Shown: positions 28,570-37,225 of the stretch, one piece after another | Numbering within the stretch: position 1 is the first letter of the stretch | Layout of the letters: every line of letters starts with the position of its first letter | Translations under genes and position numbers: made by a program | The notes under the pieces: generated by a model | Database searches by the model: none | What the model saw: the letters and a program-made list of their open reading frames with translations, nothing else | What the model was told of the DNA's origin: nothing | Origin: Erwinia sp050410775 | GTDB lineage: Bacteria; Pseudomonadota; Gammaproteobacteria; Enterobacterales; Enterobacteriaceae | Reading direction: 5' to 3' (one strand) | DNA length: 64,000 nt | Assembly (NCBI RefSeq): GCF_050410775.1 | Contig: NZ_CP191229.1

Positions 28570-30066
28570 ATGCCCCAGCCCCATTTAATTGCGGAAAGGA
28601 TCGCCCGCCTCAGCAATGCGCTGGAGAAAGGCCTGTACGAGCGACATCATGCGATCCGTCTCTGTCTGCTTGCCGCGCTGAGCGGGGAGAGCGTCTTTTT
28701 ACTTGGGCCGCCCGGTATTGCGAAAAGCCTGATTGCCCGCCGCCTCAAATACGCCTTTCAGCACGCCCGCGCCTTCGAATATCTGATGACCCGCTTCTCC
28801 ACCCCGGAAGAAGTCTTCGGCCCGCTTTCTATCCAGGCGTTAAAAGATGAAGGGCGCTATCAGCGGCTGACCAAAGGGTATCTGCCCGATGCTGAAATCG
28901 TCTTCCTGGATGAGATCTGGAAAGCCGGCCCGGCTATTTTAAATACGCTGCTGACCGCGATTAATGAACGCCGCTTCCGTAATGGCGACAGCGAAGAGAA
29001 AATCCCGATGCGGCTGCTGATCACCGCCTCTAACGAACTGCCCGAGGCGGATAGCGGCCTGGAAGCCCTCTACGATCGTATGCTGATCCGCCTGTGGCTG
29101 GATAATGTTCATGAGAAACAAAACTTCCGCAGCATGCTAATCCACCAGCAGGATGAGAACAGCAATCCGGTAGCGGATAACCTGTGCATCAGTGATGAAG
29201 AGTATAGCGCGTGGCAAAAAGGAATTACTCAGGTTGCGCTGCCGGATGAAGTTTTTGAACTTATCTTCCTGCTGCGTCAGCAGCTGGAAAACCAGCCGGA
29301 AGCGCCCTACATCTCCGATCGCCGCTGGAAAAAAGCGCTTCATCTTTTACAGGCCTGCGCGTTCTACAGCGGACGCGATACCATCGCCCCCGTTGATCTG
29401 ATCCTGTTGAAAGACTGCCTGTGGCACGATCTGGCCTCCATGGCGCTGCTCGATCGTGAAATCGAAAACCTGATTACCCAGCAGGCATGGCAACAGCAGC
29501 CGATGCTGATCAAGCTTCAGCAGATAGCATCGCGTCGTCTTGCCCTCCAGCAGGAGAAAAGCGTTGAGCTGGCCATCAGGCTGGAAAAGCACGGCGGCAT
29601 GTTCAGCCGTAAACCGCATTATGAACTGCCAGAAACGCTGGCGGATAATGCCCTGACGCTGATGCTGCAAAAACCGCTGATGCTGCATGATATGCAGGTT
29701 ACCCATGTGGTTATTGCGCGCGATGATTTACAACACTGGCTGCAAAAAGGCGGCGACGTGCGCGGCAAGCTCAACGGTATCGGCTTTGCCCAGACGCTGG
29801 ATCTGCATGTGGACGGCAATGACTGCCTGACGCTGCGCGATGCCAGCCTGCAAACCTCAAGGCTGATGCTCCCGGGGAAGCAGGAAATCAGCGGCCTGCC
29901 GGAAGAGATTGTCCAGGCGCTCGACGAGGTCGAAACCCAGCTTCGCGCCCAGCGTATGTTGTTCAGTCAGCATCAGCGCTGCCTGTTTATCAGTGACGAC
30001 TGGCTGGCCAGAATCGAGGAAAGCTTGCAGCAGGTTGCTGATGGATTGCAGCAGGCGCGGCGGTGA
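28570..30066 (+). CDS. ravA: MoxR-family AAA+ ATPase RavA
   Basis: Hexameric regulatory ATPase that binds the inducible lysine decarboxylase LdcI and modulates respiratory complexes with ViaA. It has 498 residues, equal to E. coli. Walker A GPPGIAKS is at 46-53, Walker B VFLDE ends at 115, and sensor 1 lies in LLITASNELPE; the C-terminal LARA-like insertion follows. The start at ATG 28570 matches the family N-terminus; 18 upstream in-frame codons were rejected. viaA overlaps its stop codon. Confidence 0.95.
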   Translation: MPQPHLIAERIARLSNALEKGLYERHHAIRLCLLAALSGESVFLLGPPGIAKSLIARRLKYAFQHARAFEYLMTRFSTPEEVFGPLSIQALKDEGRYQRLTKGYLPDAEIVFLDEIWKAGPAILNTLLTAINERRFRNGDSEEKIPMRLLITASNELPEADSGLEALYDRMLIRLWLDNVHEKQNFRSMLIHQQDENSNPVADNLCISDEEYSAWQKGITQVALPDEVFELIFLLRQQLENQPEAPYISDRRWKKALHLLQACAFYSGRDTIAPVDLILLKDCLWHDLASMALLDREIENLITQQAWQQQPMLIKLQQIASRRLALQQEKSVELAIRLEKHGGMFSRKPHYELPETLADNALTLMLQKPLMLHDMQVTHVVIARDDLQHWLQKGGDVRGKLNGIGFAQTLDLHVDGNDCLTLRDASLQTSRLMLPGKQEISGLPEEIVQALDEVETQLRAQRMLFSQHQRCLFISDDWLARIEESLQQVADGLQQARR

Positions 30067-31526
30067 TTTCGCTTGAAACGCTCAGCATGTTCCTTGCCAT
30101 CAGCGAAAACGATCTGATCGAGGAACTGGCTATAGCCCTGTTAGCCAGCCCGCAGCTGGCGCTTTTTTTTGAAAAGTTTCCCGGCCTGAAAAAGGCCATG
30201 ATGCGCGATCTGCCCAGATGGAAAGCGGGCGTGATGCAACAGATGAAGAACACGGCCGTGCCGGGGGAACTGGCGGAGGAATTCTCCCGCTTCCAGCGTT
30301 TCCAGTTGCTCAGCCACGCACATTTCTGCCAGCAGCTGCCCGGACTGCTCGACTGGCTTGAGCAACACGCTTCGCCCTTCGCAGAGAAAGCCCGCACGCT
30401 GGCCGCTCACGCCGGGGCGGCGGACTTACTGAGCCAGCCGCAGCAAACGCTTTTTCTTCAGCGCTGGCGTCTCAGCCTGACGCTGCAAACCCTGACGCTG
30501 AATCAGCAACTGCTGGAGGAGGAGCGGGAAAAGCTGCTGGCAGAGCTGCAGCAGCGGATGGCGATGAGCGGGCAGCTGGCGCCGGTTCTCTCCGACAGCG
30601 ATGAGGCCGCCGCAGGACGCCTGTGGGATCTCACCCGCAGCCCTCTCCAGCGCGGTGATTATCAGCTGATCGTCGAGTATGGCGACTTTCTAGCCGGGCA
30701 GCCTTCGCTGATGAAGCTGGCAGAGCAGCTCGGGCGCAGCCGTGAGGCAAAGGCTGTCCCTGCGGATGAAGCGCCGCTGGAAGTATTCCATCATCAGATC
30801 AGGGAGCCCTCCGGTGTGCCGGAAGAGGTCAGCGGGCTGCATCAGAGCGACGATATTCTTCGCCTTCTGCCACCGGAACTGGTCATGCTCGGCATCAGCG
30901 AACTGGAGCTGGAGTTTTACCGGCGGCTGGTCGAAAAGCGGCTGCTTACTTACCGTCTTCAGGGCGATGCCTGGCATGACAAATACACACAGCGTCCTGT
31001 CGCCCACCAGCAGCACGACCAGCAGCCCCGGGGGCCCTTTATCGTCTGTGTGGACACTTCAGGCTCCATGGGCGGGTTCAACGAACGCTGCGCCAAAGCG
31101 TTCTGCCTCGCCCTGTTAAAGGTTGCGCTCGCAGAGAATCGTCGCTGCCATATCATGCTGTTTGCCCACGAAATCATCAGCTATGAGCTGACGGCGGGTG
31201 ATGGTATCGCTCAGGCTATCCGTTTTCTCAGCCAGCGCTTTCGCGGCGGCACCGATCTGGCTGCCTGCCTGGATGCCGTGCTGATCAAGCTCGCCACCCC
31301 GGTCTGGAAGGAAGCCGATGCGGTAATCATTTCTGATTTTATCGCGCAGCGGCTGCCTGAAGAGCTGGTAAAGCGCATCAAACAGCATCAGCAGCAACAA
31401 AATCAGATATTTCATGCGGTTGCGCTATCCGATCATGGGAAACCGGGCATCATGCGCATCTTTGATCTTATCTGGCGCTTCGATACCGGTCTGAAAAGCC
31501 GTCTGCTCCGGCGCTGGCAGCGCTAA
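30063..31526 (+). CDS. viaA: VWA-domain protein ViaA
   Basis: Partner of RavA, 487 residues (483 in E. coli). The N-terminal helical region binds RavA and membrane lipids; the C-terminal von Willebrand factor A domain has an intact MIDAS DTSGSM at 331-336 and conserved GGTD near 395. The start is GTG at 30063, overlapping the ravA TGA (GTGA). RavA-ViaA sensitises E. coli to aminoglycosides during anaerobic growth and interacts with fumarate reductase and Nuo. Downstream, asnA, which adjoins viaA in E. coli, is missing. Confidence 0.94.
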   Translation: MISLETLSMFLAISENDLIEELAIALLASPQLALFFEKFPGLKKAMMRDLPRWKAGVMQQMKNTAVPGELAEEFSRFQRFQLLSHAHFCQQLPGLLDWLEQHASPFAEKARTLAAHAGAADLLSQPQQTLFLQRWRLSLTLQTLTLNQQLLEEEREKLLAELQQRMAMSGQLAPVLSDSDEAAAGRLWDLTRSPLQRGDYQLIVEYGDFLAGQPSLMKLAEQLGRSREAKAVPADEAPLEVFHHQIREPSGVPEEVSGLHQSDDILRLLPPELVMLGISELELEFYRRLVEKRLLTYRLQGDAWHDKYTQRPVAHQQHDQQPRGPFIVCVDTSGSMGGFNERCAKAFCLALLKVALAENRRCHIMLFAHEIISYELTAGDGIAQAIRFLSQRFRGGTDLAACLDAVLIKLATPVWKEADAVIISDFIAQRLPEELVKRIKQHQQQQNQIFHAVALSDHGKPGIMRIFDLIWRFDTGLKSRLLRRWQR

Positions 31527-31542
31527 TCGCTCATTACGGTAA

Positions 31543-31647
31543 CAGGCATTTGCCATACCGCCGCAGGATGTGCCTTTTGTTATCCGTGAAACGGCCCGTA
31601 AATTCCAGCACATCGCCGCCCAGCTGACGGTCTGGCGTAAGCGTTAA
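31543..31647 (+). pseudogene. Possible C-terminal gene remnant between viaA and asnC
   Basis: After an in-frame TAA at 31540-31542, a 34-codon open stretch ends with TAA at 31645-31647. It translates to a protein-like sequence (QAFAIPPQDVPFVIRETARK and on to a WRKR end), with no good start codon or ribosome binding site. It looks like the tail of a lost gene. I cannot name the parent; it is on the opposite strand from where asnA would be. It may also be a chance ORF. Confidence 0.3.
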
Positions 31648-31769
31648 AGTCCGATCTCCAGCGGGCATGCAAGTGCCCGTTGTTTATTCCACAAGATTAT
31701 TGCCACTTCCCTTCATTTCCCGCACATTAATCAGACATATTCTGTTAAATCGTTAACCCCGGAGCCACT

Positions 31770-32231
31770 GTGGCAGATAACCAGCAAATTGATAACCTGG
31801 ATCGCGGTATCCTGAATGCCCTGATGGAGAACGCCCGTACGGCCTATGCCGAGCTGGCCAAGCAATTTAACGTCAGCCCGGGCACTATCCACGTCAGGGT
31901 GGAGAAGATGAAGCAGGCGGGGATCATCAAAGGGACCCGCGTGGAAGTGGACCCACGACAGCTTGGCTACGATGTCTGCTGCTTTATCGGGATTATCCTC
32001 AAAAGCGCCCGCGATTACCCTGCCGCGCTGGCAAAACTGGACGCGCTTGATGAAGTGGTGGAAGCCTGGTACACCACGGGTCACTACAGCATCTTTATTA
32101 AGGTGATGTGCCGTTCTATAGATGCGCTTCAGCAGGTGTTGATCAACAAGATCCAGACCATTGATGAAATACAGTCAACGGAAACGCTGATCTCCCTCCA
32201 GAACCCGATCATGCGCACGATCAAACCCTGA
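31770..32231 (+). CDS. asnC: Lrp-family transcriptional regulator AsnC
   Basis: Asparagine-responsive Lrp/AsnC regulator, 153 residues (152 in E. coli). The N-terminal helix-turn-helix IDNLDRGILNALMENARTAY is followed by a RAM ligand-binding domain with VVEAWYTTGHYSIFIKV. The start is GTG at 31770 with GGAG 5 bases upstream. In E. coli it activates the divergent asnA, which is absent at this locus, so its main target here is unclear; autoregulation and mioC read-through towards oriC remain possible. Confidence 0.93.
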   Translation: MADNQQIDNLDRGILNALMENARTAYAELAKQFNVSPGTIHVRVEKMKQAGIIKGTRVEVDPRQLGYDVCCFIGIILKSARDYPAALAKLDALDEVVEAWYTTGHYSIFIKVMCRSIDALQQVLINKIQTIDEIQSTETLISLQNPIMRTIKP

Positions 32232-32244
32232 TCTGTGCACAAAA

Positions 32245-32428
32245 TTATCCACAGCTAGTTTTCCAAATTAATCCCGCTACTAAACGCACCTTTAGTGCTG
32301 CAGTCAGCCCAGCCCGACCTGCATATAGCGCCCACACGCCACTTTAACCGCTGAGTGATGCGGGCGCTGCCAGAAGCAACAGGGGCAAGTCCGCCAGATG
32401 GCCCGCATAAAAACCCCATTTTTCCACA
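32245..32428 (+). promoter_or_regulatory. DnaA boxes upstream of mioC
   Basis: TTATCCACA, a perfect DnaA box, is at 32245-32253, and the close variant TTTTCCACA is at 32420-32428, in the asnC-mioC gap. E. coli mioC is likewise repressed by DnaA binding at its promoter. The rest of the 257-base gap shows no gene. Confidence 0.7.
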
Positions 32429-32488
32429 GGTAGATCCCAGCCTGATCACAGCGTACAATAACCGCCTTTGCACGACAGGGATCCCTGT

Positions 32489-32932
32489 ATGGCTGATGTA
32501 ACCTTTATTACTGGCAGTACCTTAGGCAGCGCGGAGTATGTTGCTGAACATCTGGCTGAGAAGTTAGAAGAAGAGGGCTTCTCAACTGAGATACTGCACG
32601 GCCCGGAACTGGAAGCGCTCCCGCTGGCAGGTACCTGGCTGGTGGTCACCTCCACGCATGGCGCGGGCGATCTGCCAGACAATCTGCAGCCGCTGTTCGA
32701 TCAGTTAACGGAAACCCGGCCTGATTTGAGTCAGGTTCGCTATGGCGCAGTCGGTATCGGTAATCGTGAGTACGATCTTTTCTGCGGTGCTATTGAAAAA
32801 ATGGATGTGCTGCTGACCGCCTGCGGAGCAAAACGGCTTGGCGATCGTCTGGATATCGATATTCTCGAACATGAGATCCCTGAAGATCCCGCGGAAGAGT
32901 GGATCCTGAACTGGAAGATGTTACTGAACTGA
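32489..32932 (+). CDS. mioC: Flavodoxin-like protein MioC
   Basis: FMN-binding flavodoxin-domain protein, 147 residues, the same as E. coli. The phosphate-binding loop TGSTLGSAEYVA is near the N-terminus, and the isoalloxazine loops STHGAGDLPD and GIGNREYD follow. It has been linked to biotin synthase electron transfer in vitro. ATG 32489 has AGGG upstream. Transcription from it runs towards oriC, as in E. coli. Confidence 0.94.
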   Translation: MADVTFITGSTLGSAEYVAEHLAEKLEEEGFSTEILHGPELEALPLAGTWLVVTSTHGAGDLPDNLQPLFDQLTETRPDLSQVRYGAVGIGNREYDLFCGAIEKMDVLLTACGAKRLGDRLDIDILEHEIPEDPAEEWILNWKMLLN

Positions 32933-33035
32933 CGATCCTGCCGTTGGATCTCCGCTAAAAGGCCGCCAGCGATCAAAAAAACGCGGGGAGTTTTGTAAAT
33001 AAAGTCCCTAATCGTGCGTTTTTTTAGCGATCAAC

Positions 33036-33295
33036 TGTGGATAACAAGGCTCAATACCCGGTGATAACCGGTTGTTATCCCAATAACAACTCGATTAACG
33101 ATCGGACCCTGTGCATAACATGCTATTTTGATCCCAGCTTATACGCCGCAGGATCACCGATCTTTCACAGCAAACGATCCCTGGTAAACCAATGATCGTA
33201 ATCAGTAAAAAAGGCTTATCCACAGAGATCGTCGATCCTAATAGAAGATCTAGTAAAGAGATCTCTAAATAAAAAGATCTTCTTTTTAATAACGT
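33036..33295 (-). other. oriC: Chromosomal replication origin oriC
   Basis: Lies between mioC and mnmG in the same relative orientation as in E. coli (read on the minus strand). The unwinding element comprises an AT cluster (about 33280-33294) and three contiguous 13-mers: L GATCTTTTTATTT (33267-33279), M GATCTCTTTACTA (33251-33263) and R GATCTTCTATTAG (33238-33250). DnaA boxes: R1 (33216-33224, consensus), R2 TTATGCACA (33110-33118, minus strand), R3-like TTATCCCAA (33075-33083) and R4 TTATCCACA (33036-33044, minus strand). About a dozen GATC (Dam/SeqA) sites are spread through it. Fis and IHF sites cannot be placed with confidence by eye. Confidence 0.95.
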
Positions 33296-33391
33296 ACCGG
33301 GACCTGAGGTTTCCCACTCGATGAAAAGTTGAGTAGAATCCACGGCCCAAGCAGCAATTCCTCAATTCGCCAAACCGCGAGGTGCAGTACC

Positions 33392-35281
33392 ATGTTTTAT
33401 CCAGATCCTTTTGACGTCATCGTAATTGGTGGTGGTCATGCGGGTACCGAAGCCGCACTGGCGGCTGCCCGAATGGGTCAGCAAACCCTGTTATTAACCC
33501 ATAACATTGATACGCTTGGACAAATGTCATGTAATCCAGCGATCGGTGGTATCGGAAAAGGACATCTGGTTAAGGAAGTGGACGCACTGGGTGGGCTGAT
33601 GGCGCATGCGATCGACCAGGCGGGTATCCAGTTTAGGATACTAAACGCCAGCAAAGGGCCGGCAGTGCGGGCGACCCGTGCGCAGGCAGATCGCGTGCTT
33701 TACCGACAAGCAGTCCGTACCGTACTGGAGAACCAGCCTAACCTGATGATCTTCCAGCAGGCGGTTGAGGATCTCATTGTGGAAAACGATCGTGTCGTTG
33801 GGGCAGTTACGCAGATGGGACTCAAGTTCCGTGCAAAAGCTGTCGTGCTGACCGTCGGAACATTCCTCGATGGCAAAATTCATATCGGCATGGATAACTA
33901 TAGCGGTGGACGTGCGGGCGATCCGCCTTCCATACCGCTTGCCCGTCGTCTGCGGGAACTGCCACTACGCGTCAGCCGTCTGAAAACCGGAACACCTCCG
34001 CGTATCGATGCCAGAAGCATTGATTTCAGCGTGCTCGCACCACAGCACGGCGACACGCCGGCACCGGTCTTCTCGTTTATGGGCAATGCTTCACAGCATC
34101 CTCAGCAGGTGCCTTGCTACATCACCTACACTAACGAGCAGACCCATCAGGTGATCCGCGAAAACCTGGATCGCAGCCCGATGTACGCCGGGGTGATCGA
34201 AGGGATCGGCCCTCGCTACTGTCCGTCGATCGAAGATAAGGTGATGCGGTTTGCCGATCGTAACGCTCACCAGATATTCCTGGAGCCTGAAGGGCTGACC
34301 AGCAATGAAATCTACCCCAACGGCATTTCAACCAGCCTGCCGTTTGACGTACAGATGCAGATCGTACGTTCCATGAAGGGACTGGAAAACGCGAAGATCG
34401 TCCGGCCGGGTTACGCTATTGAGTATGATTTCTTCGACCCACGCGATTTGAAGCCTACGCTCGAAAGCAAATTTATTCAGGGGCTGTTCTTTGCGGGACA
34501 GATCAACGGCACCACCGGCTACGAAGAAGCGGCCGCTCAGGGGCTGCTGGCTGGCCTCAATGCCGGGCGCCTGGCGGCGGACAAAGAGAGCTGGGCGCCG
34601 CGCCGCGATCAGGCCTACCTGGGCGTGTTGGTCGACGACCTCTGCACACTGGGCACCAAAGAACCCTACCGGATGTTCACATCACGTGCGGAATACCGCC
34701 TGATGCTGCGTGAAGACAATGCCGATCTGCGCCTGACAGAAGCGGGCCGTGAGCTTGGCCTTGTGGACGACGCTCGCTGGGCGCGCTTTAACGAAAAGCT
34801 GGAAAGCATTGAGCAGGAGCGTCAGCGCCTCCGGGATATCTGGGTTCATCCGAAATCTGAAAAGGTCGCGGAAGTGAACGGCGTGCTGAGCGCTGCCCTG
34901 ACCAAAGAAGCCAGCGGAGAAGATCTGCTGCGTCGTCCTGAGATGACTTATGCCCAGCTGATGACGTTGAGCACCTTCGCCCCGGCGCTAAGCGATCCGC
35001 AGGCAGCCGAGCAGGTGGAGATTCAGGTAAAATACGAAGGCTACATTGCCCGTCAGCAGGAGGAGATCGATCGCCAGCTGCGTAATGAGAATACGCTTCT
35101 GCCTGCCGGGCTGGATTACCAGCAGGTCAGCGGCCTCTCCAATGAGGCCATTGCCAAGCTGAACGATCATAAGCCGGGATCGATCGGTCAGGCTTCGCGC
35201 ATTTCCGGGATCACCCCGGCTGCGATATCCATTCTGTTGATCTATCTGAAAAAACAGGGTTTACTGCGTAAAAGTGCCTGA
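33392..35281 (+). CDS. mnmG: tRNA U34 carboxymethylaminomethyl-modifying enzyme MnmG (GidA)
   Basis: FAD-dependent partner of MnmE that installs cmnm5 at the wobble uridine of several tRNAs. It has 629 residues, as in E. coli. The FAD-binding motif VIGGGHAGTEAA is at 11-22; conserved SCNPAIGG and the DGKIHIG and GQINGTTGYEEAAAQG motifs are present. ATG 33392 has GAGGTG 8 bases upstream; a 21-codon in-frame extension into oriC was rejected. It is transcribed away from oriC. Confidence 0.96.
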   Translation: MFYPDPFDVIVIGGGHAGTEAALAAARMGQQTLLLTHNIDTLGQMSCNPAIGGIGKGHLVKEVDALGGLMAHAIDQAGIQFRILNASKGPAVRATRAQADRVLYRQAVRTVLENQPNLMIFQQAVEDLIVENDRVVGAVTQMGLKFRAKAVVLTVGTFLDGKIHIGMDNYSGGRAGDPPSIPLARRLRELPLRVSRLKTGTPPRIDARSIDFSVLAPQHGDTPAPVFSFMGNASQHPQQVPCYITYTNEQTHQVIRENLDRSPMYAGVIEGIGPRYCPSIEDKVMRFADRNAHQIFLEPEGLTSNEIYPNGISTSLPFDVQMQIVRSMKGLENAKIVRPGYAIEYDFFDPRDLKPTLESKFIQGLFFAGQINGTTGYEEAAAQGLLAGLNAGRLAADKESWAPRRDQAYLGVLVDDLCTLGTKEPYRMFTSRAEYRLMLREDNADLRLTEAGRELGLVDDARWARFNEKLESIEQERQRLRDIWVHPKSEKVAEVNGVLSAALTKEASGEDLLRRPEMTYAQLMTLSTFAPALSDPQAAEQVEIQVKYEGYIARQQEEIDRQLRNENTLLPAGLDYQQVSGLSNEAIAKLNDHKPGSIGQASRISGITPAAISILLIYLKKQGLLRKSA

Positions 35282-35285
35282 TGCA

Positions 35286-35308
35286 CCGGGTGGGGCCTTC
35301 CCACCCGG
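35286..35308 (+). terminator. Hairpin between mnmG and rsmG
   Basis: The 9-bp stem CCGGGTGGG/CCCACCCGG is at 35286-35294 and 35300-35308, just after the mnmG stop. With no T run, it may pause or stabilise the mnmG-rsmG transcript rather than terminate it. Confidence 0.4.
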
Positions 35309-35365
35309 CAAACCTGTTGCGTTAAACCGGGGTGAATCGTTCACCCTCATTTTGTGGACCGTCTA

Positions 35366-35986
35366 GTGATAAACAAACTCTCATCGCTGCTCAACGCCGC
35401 CCAGATTACCCTGTCCGATCAGCAAAAACAGCAGCTGGTCGGTTACGTGGAGATGCTGCATAAATGGAACAAGGCTTATAACCTGACTTCCGTACGCGAG
35501 CCTGAGCAGATGCTGGTTCGCCATATAATGGACAGTATCGTGGTTGAACCTCATCTGCACGGAAGCCGTTTTATTGACGTCGGCACCGGGCCTGGTCTTC
35601 CTGGCGTGCCGCTGGCGATTGTCCGCCCGGATGCTCATTTCACGCTGCTGGACAGCCTGGGCAAGCGTATCCGCTTCCTGAAGCAGGTGCAGCATGAGCT
35701 GAAGCTGGACAATATTGAACCAGTACAGAGCCGCGTAGAAGACTGGCCTGCCGAGCCGCCGTTTGATGGCGTAATCAGCCGCGCCTTCGCTTCTCTGAAT
35801 GATATGCTGAACTGGTGTCACCATTTACCTGGTGGGGAAGGGCGGTTTTATGCTCTTAAAGGAGTAGTACCAGAGGCGGAAATTGCTGCTTTACCGGCGG
35901 GTTTTAGCCTGGATCGGGTGGTGCGTTTATCCGTTCCTCAGCTGGAAGGCGAGCGGCATCTGGTTATCATCAAGCGAGCAAAATAA
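35366..35986 (+). CDS. rsmG: 16S rRNA m7G527 methyltransferase RsmG (GidB)
   Basis: SAM-dependent methyltransferase acting on G527 of 16S rRNA; loss gives low-level streptomycin resistance in several bacteria. It has 206 residues (207 in E. coli). The SAM motif FIDVGTGPGLPG is near residue 68, and the conserved NLTSVREPEQMLVRHIMDS precedes it. The frame opens at GTG 35354, but GTG 35366 is preferred because GGA lies 8 bases upstream and the product then aligns with the family start (MINKL). Confidence 0.94.
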   Translation: MINKLSSLLNAAQITLSDQQKQQLVGYVEMLHKWNKAYNLTSVREPEQMLVRHIMDSIVVEPHLHGSRFIDVGTGPGLPGVPLAIVRPDAHFTLLDSLGKRIRFLKQVQHELKLDNIEPVQSRVEDWPAEPPFDGVISRAFASLNDMLNWCHHLPGGEGRFYALKGVVPEAEIAALPAGFSLDRVVRLSVPQLEGERHLVIIKRAK

Positions 35987-36716
35987 GGGCGATTGCCAGC
36001 CCGGGCCTCCCCTTATTGCGGAATATAATGGAGAGGATTTATGCTGTTTTGCCAGGCAAAATCCTTAAATGCCCGAAAGGCCCTGCACTTACTAAGTGCT
36101 TTAGCGGGTTGAATTTTAGTTAAGTCGGATGACTATTTTGATCCGGCTTGCCGGAGAGCTGGAATGAGGCGGAGGAGATTGTCTGAAAACCAGGCTTTCG
36201 AGTGACTTTCTTCACAAATTTTTAGCGGGCAGGTTGTTTCGTTAAGGTTAAAAACGCAGGCTGAAACCGATGGAAATTCCCTGTTACATTTAACGTTAAT
36301 TTCACAAAACGGTATCATAAATATCACGTAATTTCCGCTGGCCTCCGAAAGAATTCATTACTGTGGAAAATATAGGGTCTTTATCGCGGGGCTGAAATGC
36401 GTCAGCAAAAAAAAGGAATGGCGGCTCATAAAGTCAATAAGCGTTTTTTATTGCAGGAATGAGCGCTTCGGGAAATAATATTAATTAACATGCTGATAAA
36501 TATAGTAATTAATTGAATTCATTTATATTTGCTAAGATAATTCTTAGCGACCTGAGCCTGCTTACATTACTAAATTGTGATCTTCCGCACGCTTTGTGAA
36601 CAAGCTTTACCCCTAATAAAGGGACATTTTGTGTGCTTTACCCTTCCTGACAAATATGAAAAAGCGGCCGTCAGAAAGAAATTTAAATAATTGTTCACCT
36701 TTTCGCTACTTATCCA
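35987..36716. other. Long AT-rich gap before the atp operon
   Basis: About 730 bases without a convincing gene between rsmG and the atp promoter, much of it strongly AT-rich (for example 36470-36560). Small hairpins occur (GCACTTACTAAGTGC at about 36085-36099; CAATAAG...TTATTG at about 36435-36453). Such AT-rich sequence could bind H-NS, Fis or IHF. I see no tRNA, known sRNA or conserved ORF. Confidence 0.5.
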
Positions 36717-36744
36717 TTGAAATTGCAGGGGCGCACCGTATAAT
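36717..36744 (+). promoter_or_regulatory. atp operon promoter
   Basis: TTGAAA (36717-36722) and TATAAT (36739-36744) are separated by 16 bases. Start of transcription near 36751, 86 bases before the atpI ATG. Confidence 0.85.
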
Positions 36745-36836
36745 TTGCTCGTTTTTTGCTGCTTGACTCAAAAGAGCAAAGGCAGTTTTATACGACACGC
36801 GACATACCCCTATCGGGGCAGGAGAGTTTCAGCGTC

Positions 36837-37217
36837 ATGTCAGTGTCCCTTTACAGAGTGAAATTTGCCCGAACCGTGCTGCTTCTTCAGCTGGTGACCT
36901 TTGTCGTAATCGGCGCGCTGTTTGCCCTTAAAGAGTTGACCTGGGGCTTGTCCGCGCTTGCGGGTGGAATGGCAGCCTGGCTGCCAAATGTATTGTTTAT
37001 GATTTTTGCCTGGCGCCATCAGGCAGGAGACCCGGTTAAGGGCCGCGTGGCATGGAGTTTCGCACTGGGTGAAGTGCTGAAGGTTCTGACCACCATTCTC
37101 CTGCTTATCATGGCGCTGGCGGTGTTTAAAGCGGTGTTTATGCCGCTCGGACTGGCCTGGTTATCGGTGGTGATTGTGCAAATTGTCGCCCCGGCTGTAA
37201 TTAACAACAAAGGGTAA
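36837..37217 (+). CDS. atpI: ATP synthase accessory protein AtpI
   Basis: Small inner-membrane protein of 126 residues with four hydrophobic segments, thought to help assemble the c-ring or supply Mg2+. It ends in the conserved VQIVAPAVINNKG. ATG 36837 is used because GGAGAG lies upstream and the product then equals the E. coli length; 27 in-frame upstream codons fall in the leader. First gene of atpIBEFHAGDC. Confidence 0.93.
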   Translation: MSVSLYRVKFARTVLLLQLVTFVVIGALFALKELTWGLSALAGGMAAWLPNVLFMIFAWRHQAGDPVKGRVAWSFALGEVLKVLTTILLLIMALAVFKAVFMPLGLAWLSVVIVQIVAPAVINNKG

Positions 37218-37225
37218 GAGGCATC

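Noticed and set aside
33036..33295. Dense short repeats around 33.0-33.3 kb that could suggest a CRISPR or iteron array
   Set aside because: They are the DnaA boxes, 13-mers and GATC sites of oriC, with no spacer-repeat periodicity.
33329..33391. In-frame N-terminal extension of MnmG towards oriC
   Set aside because: The ATG at 33392 has a good ribosome binding site and gives the conserved family start and length.
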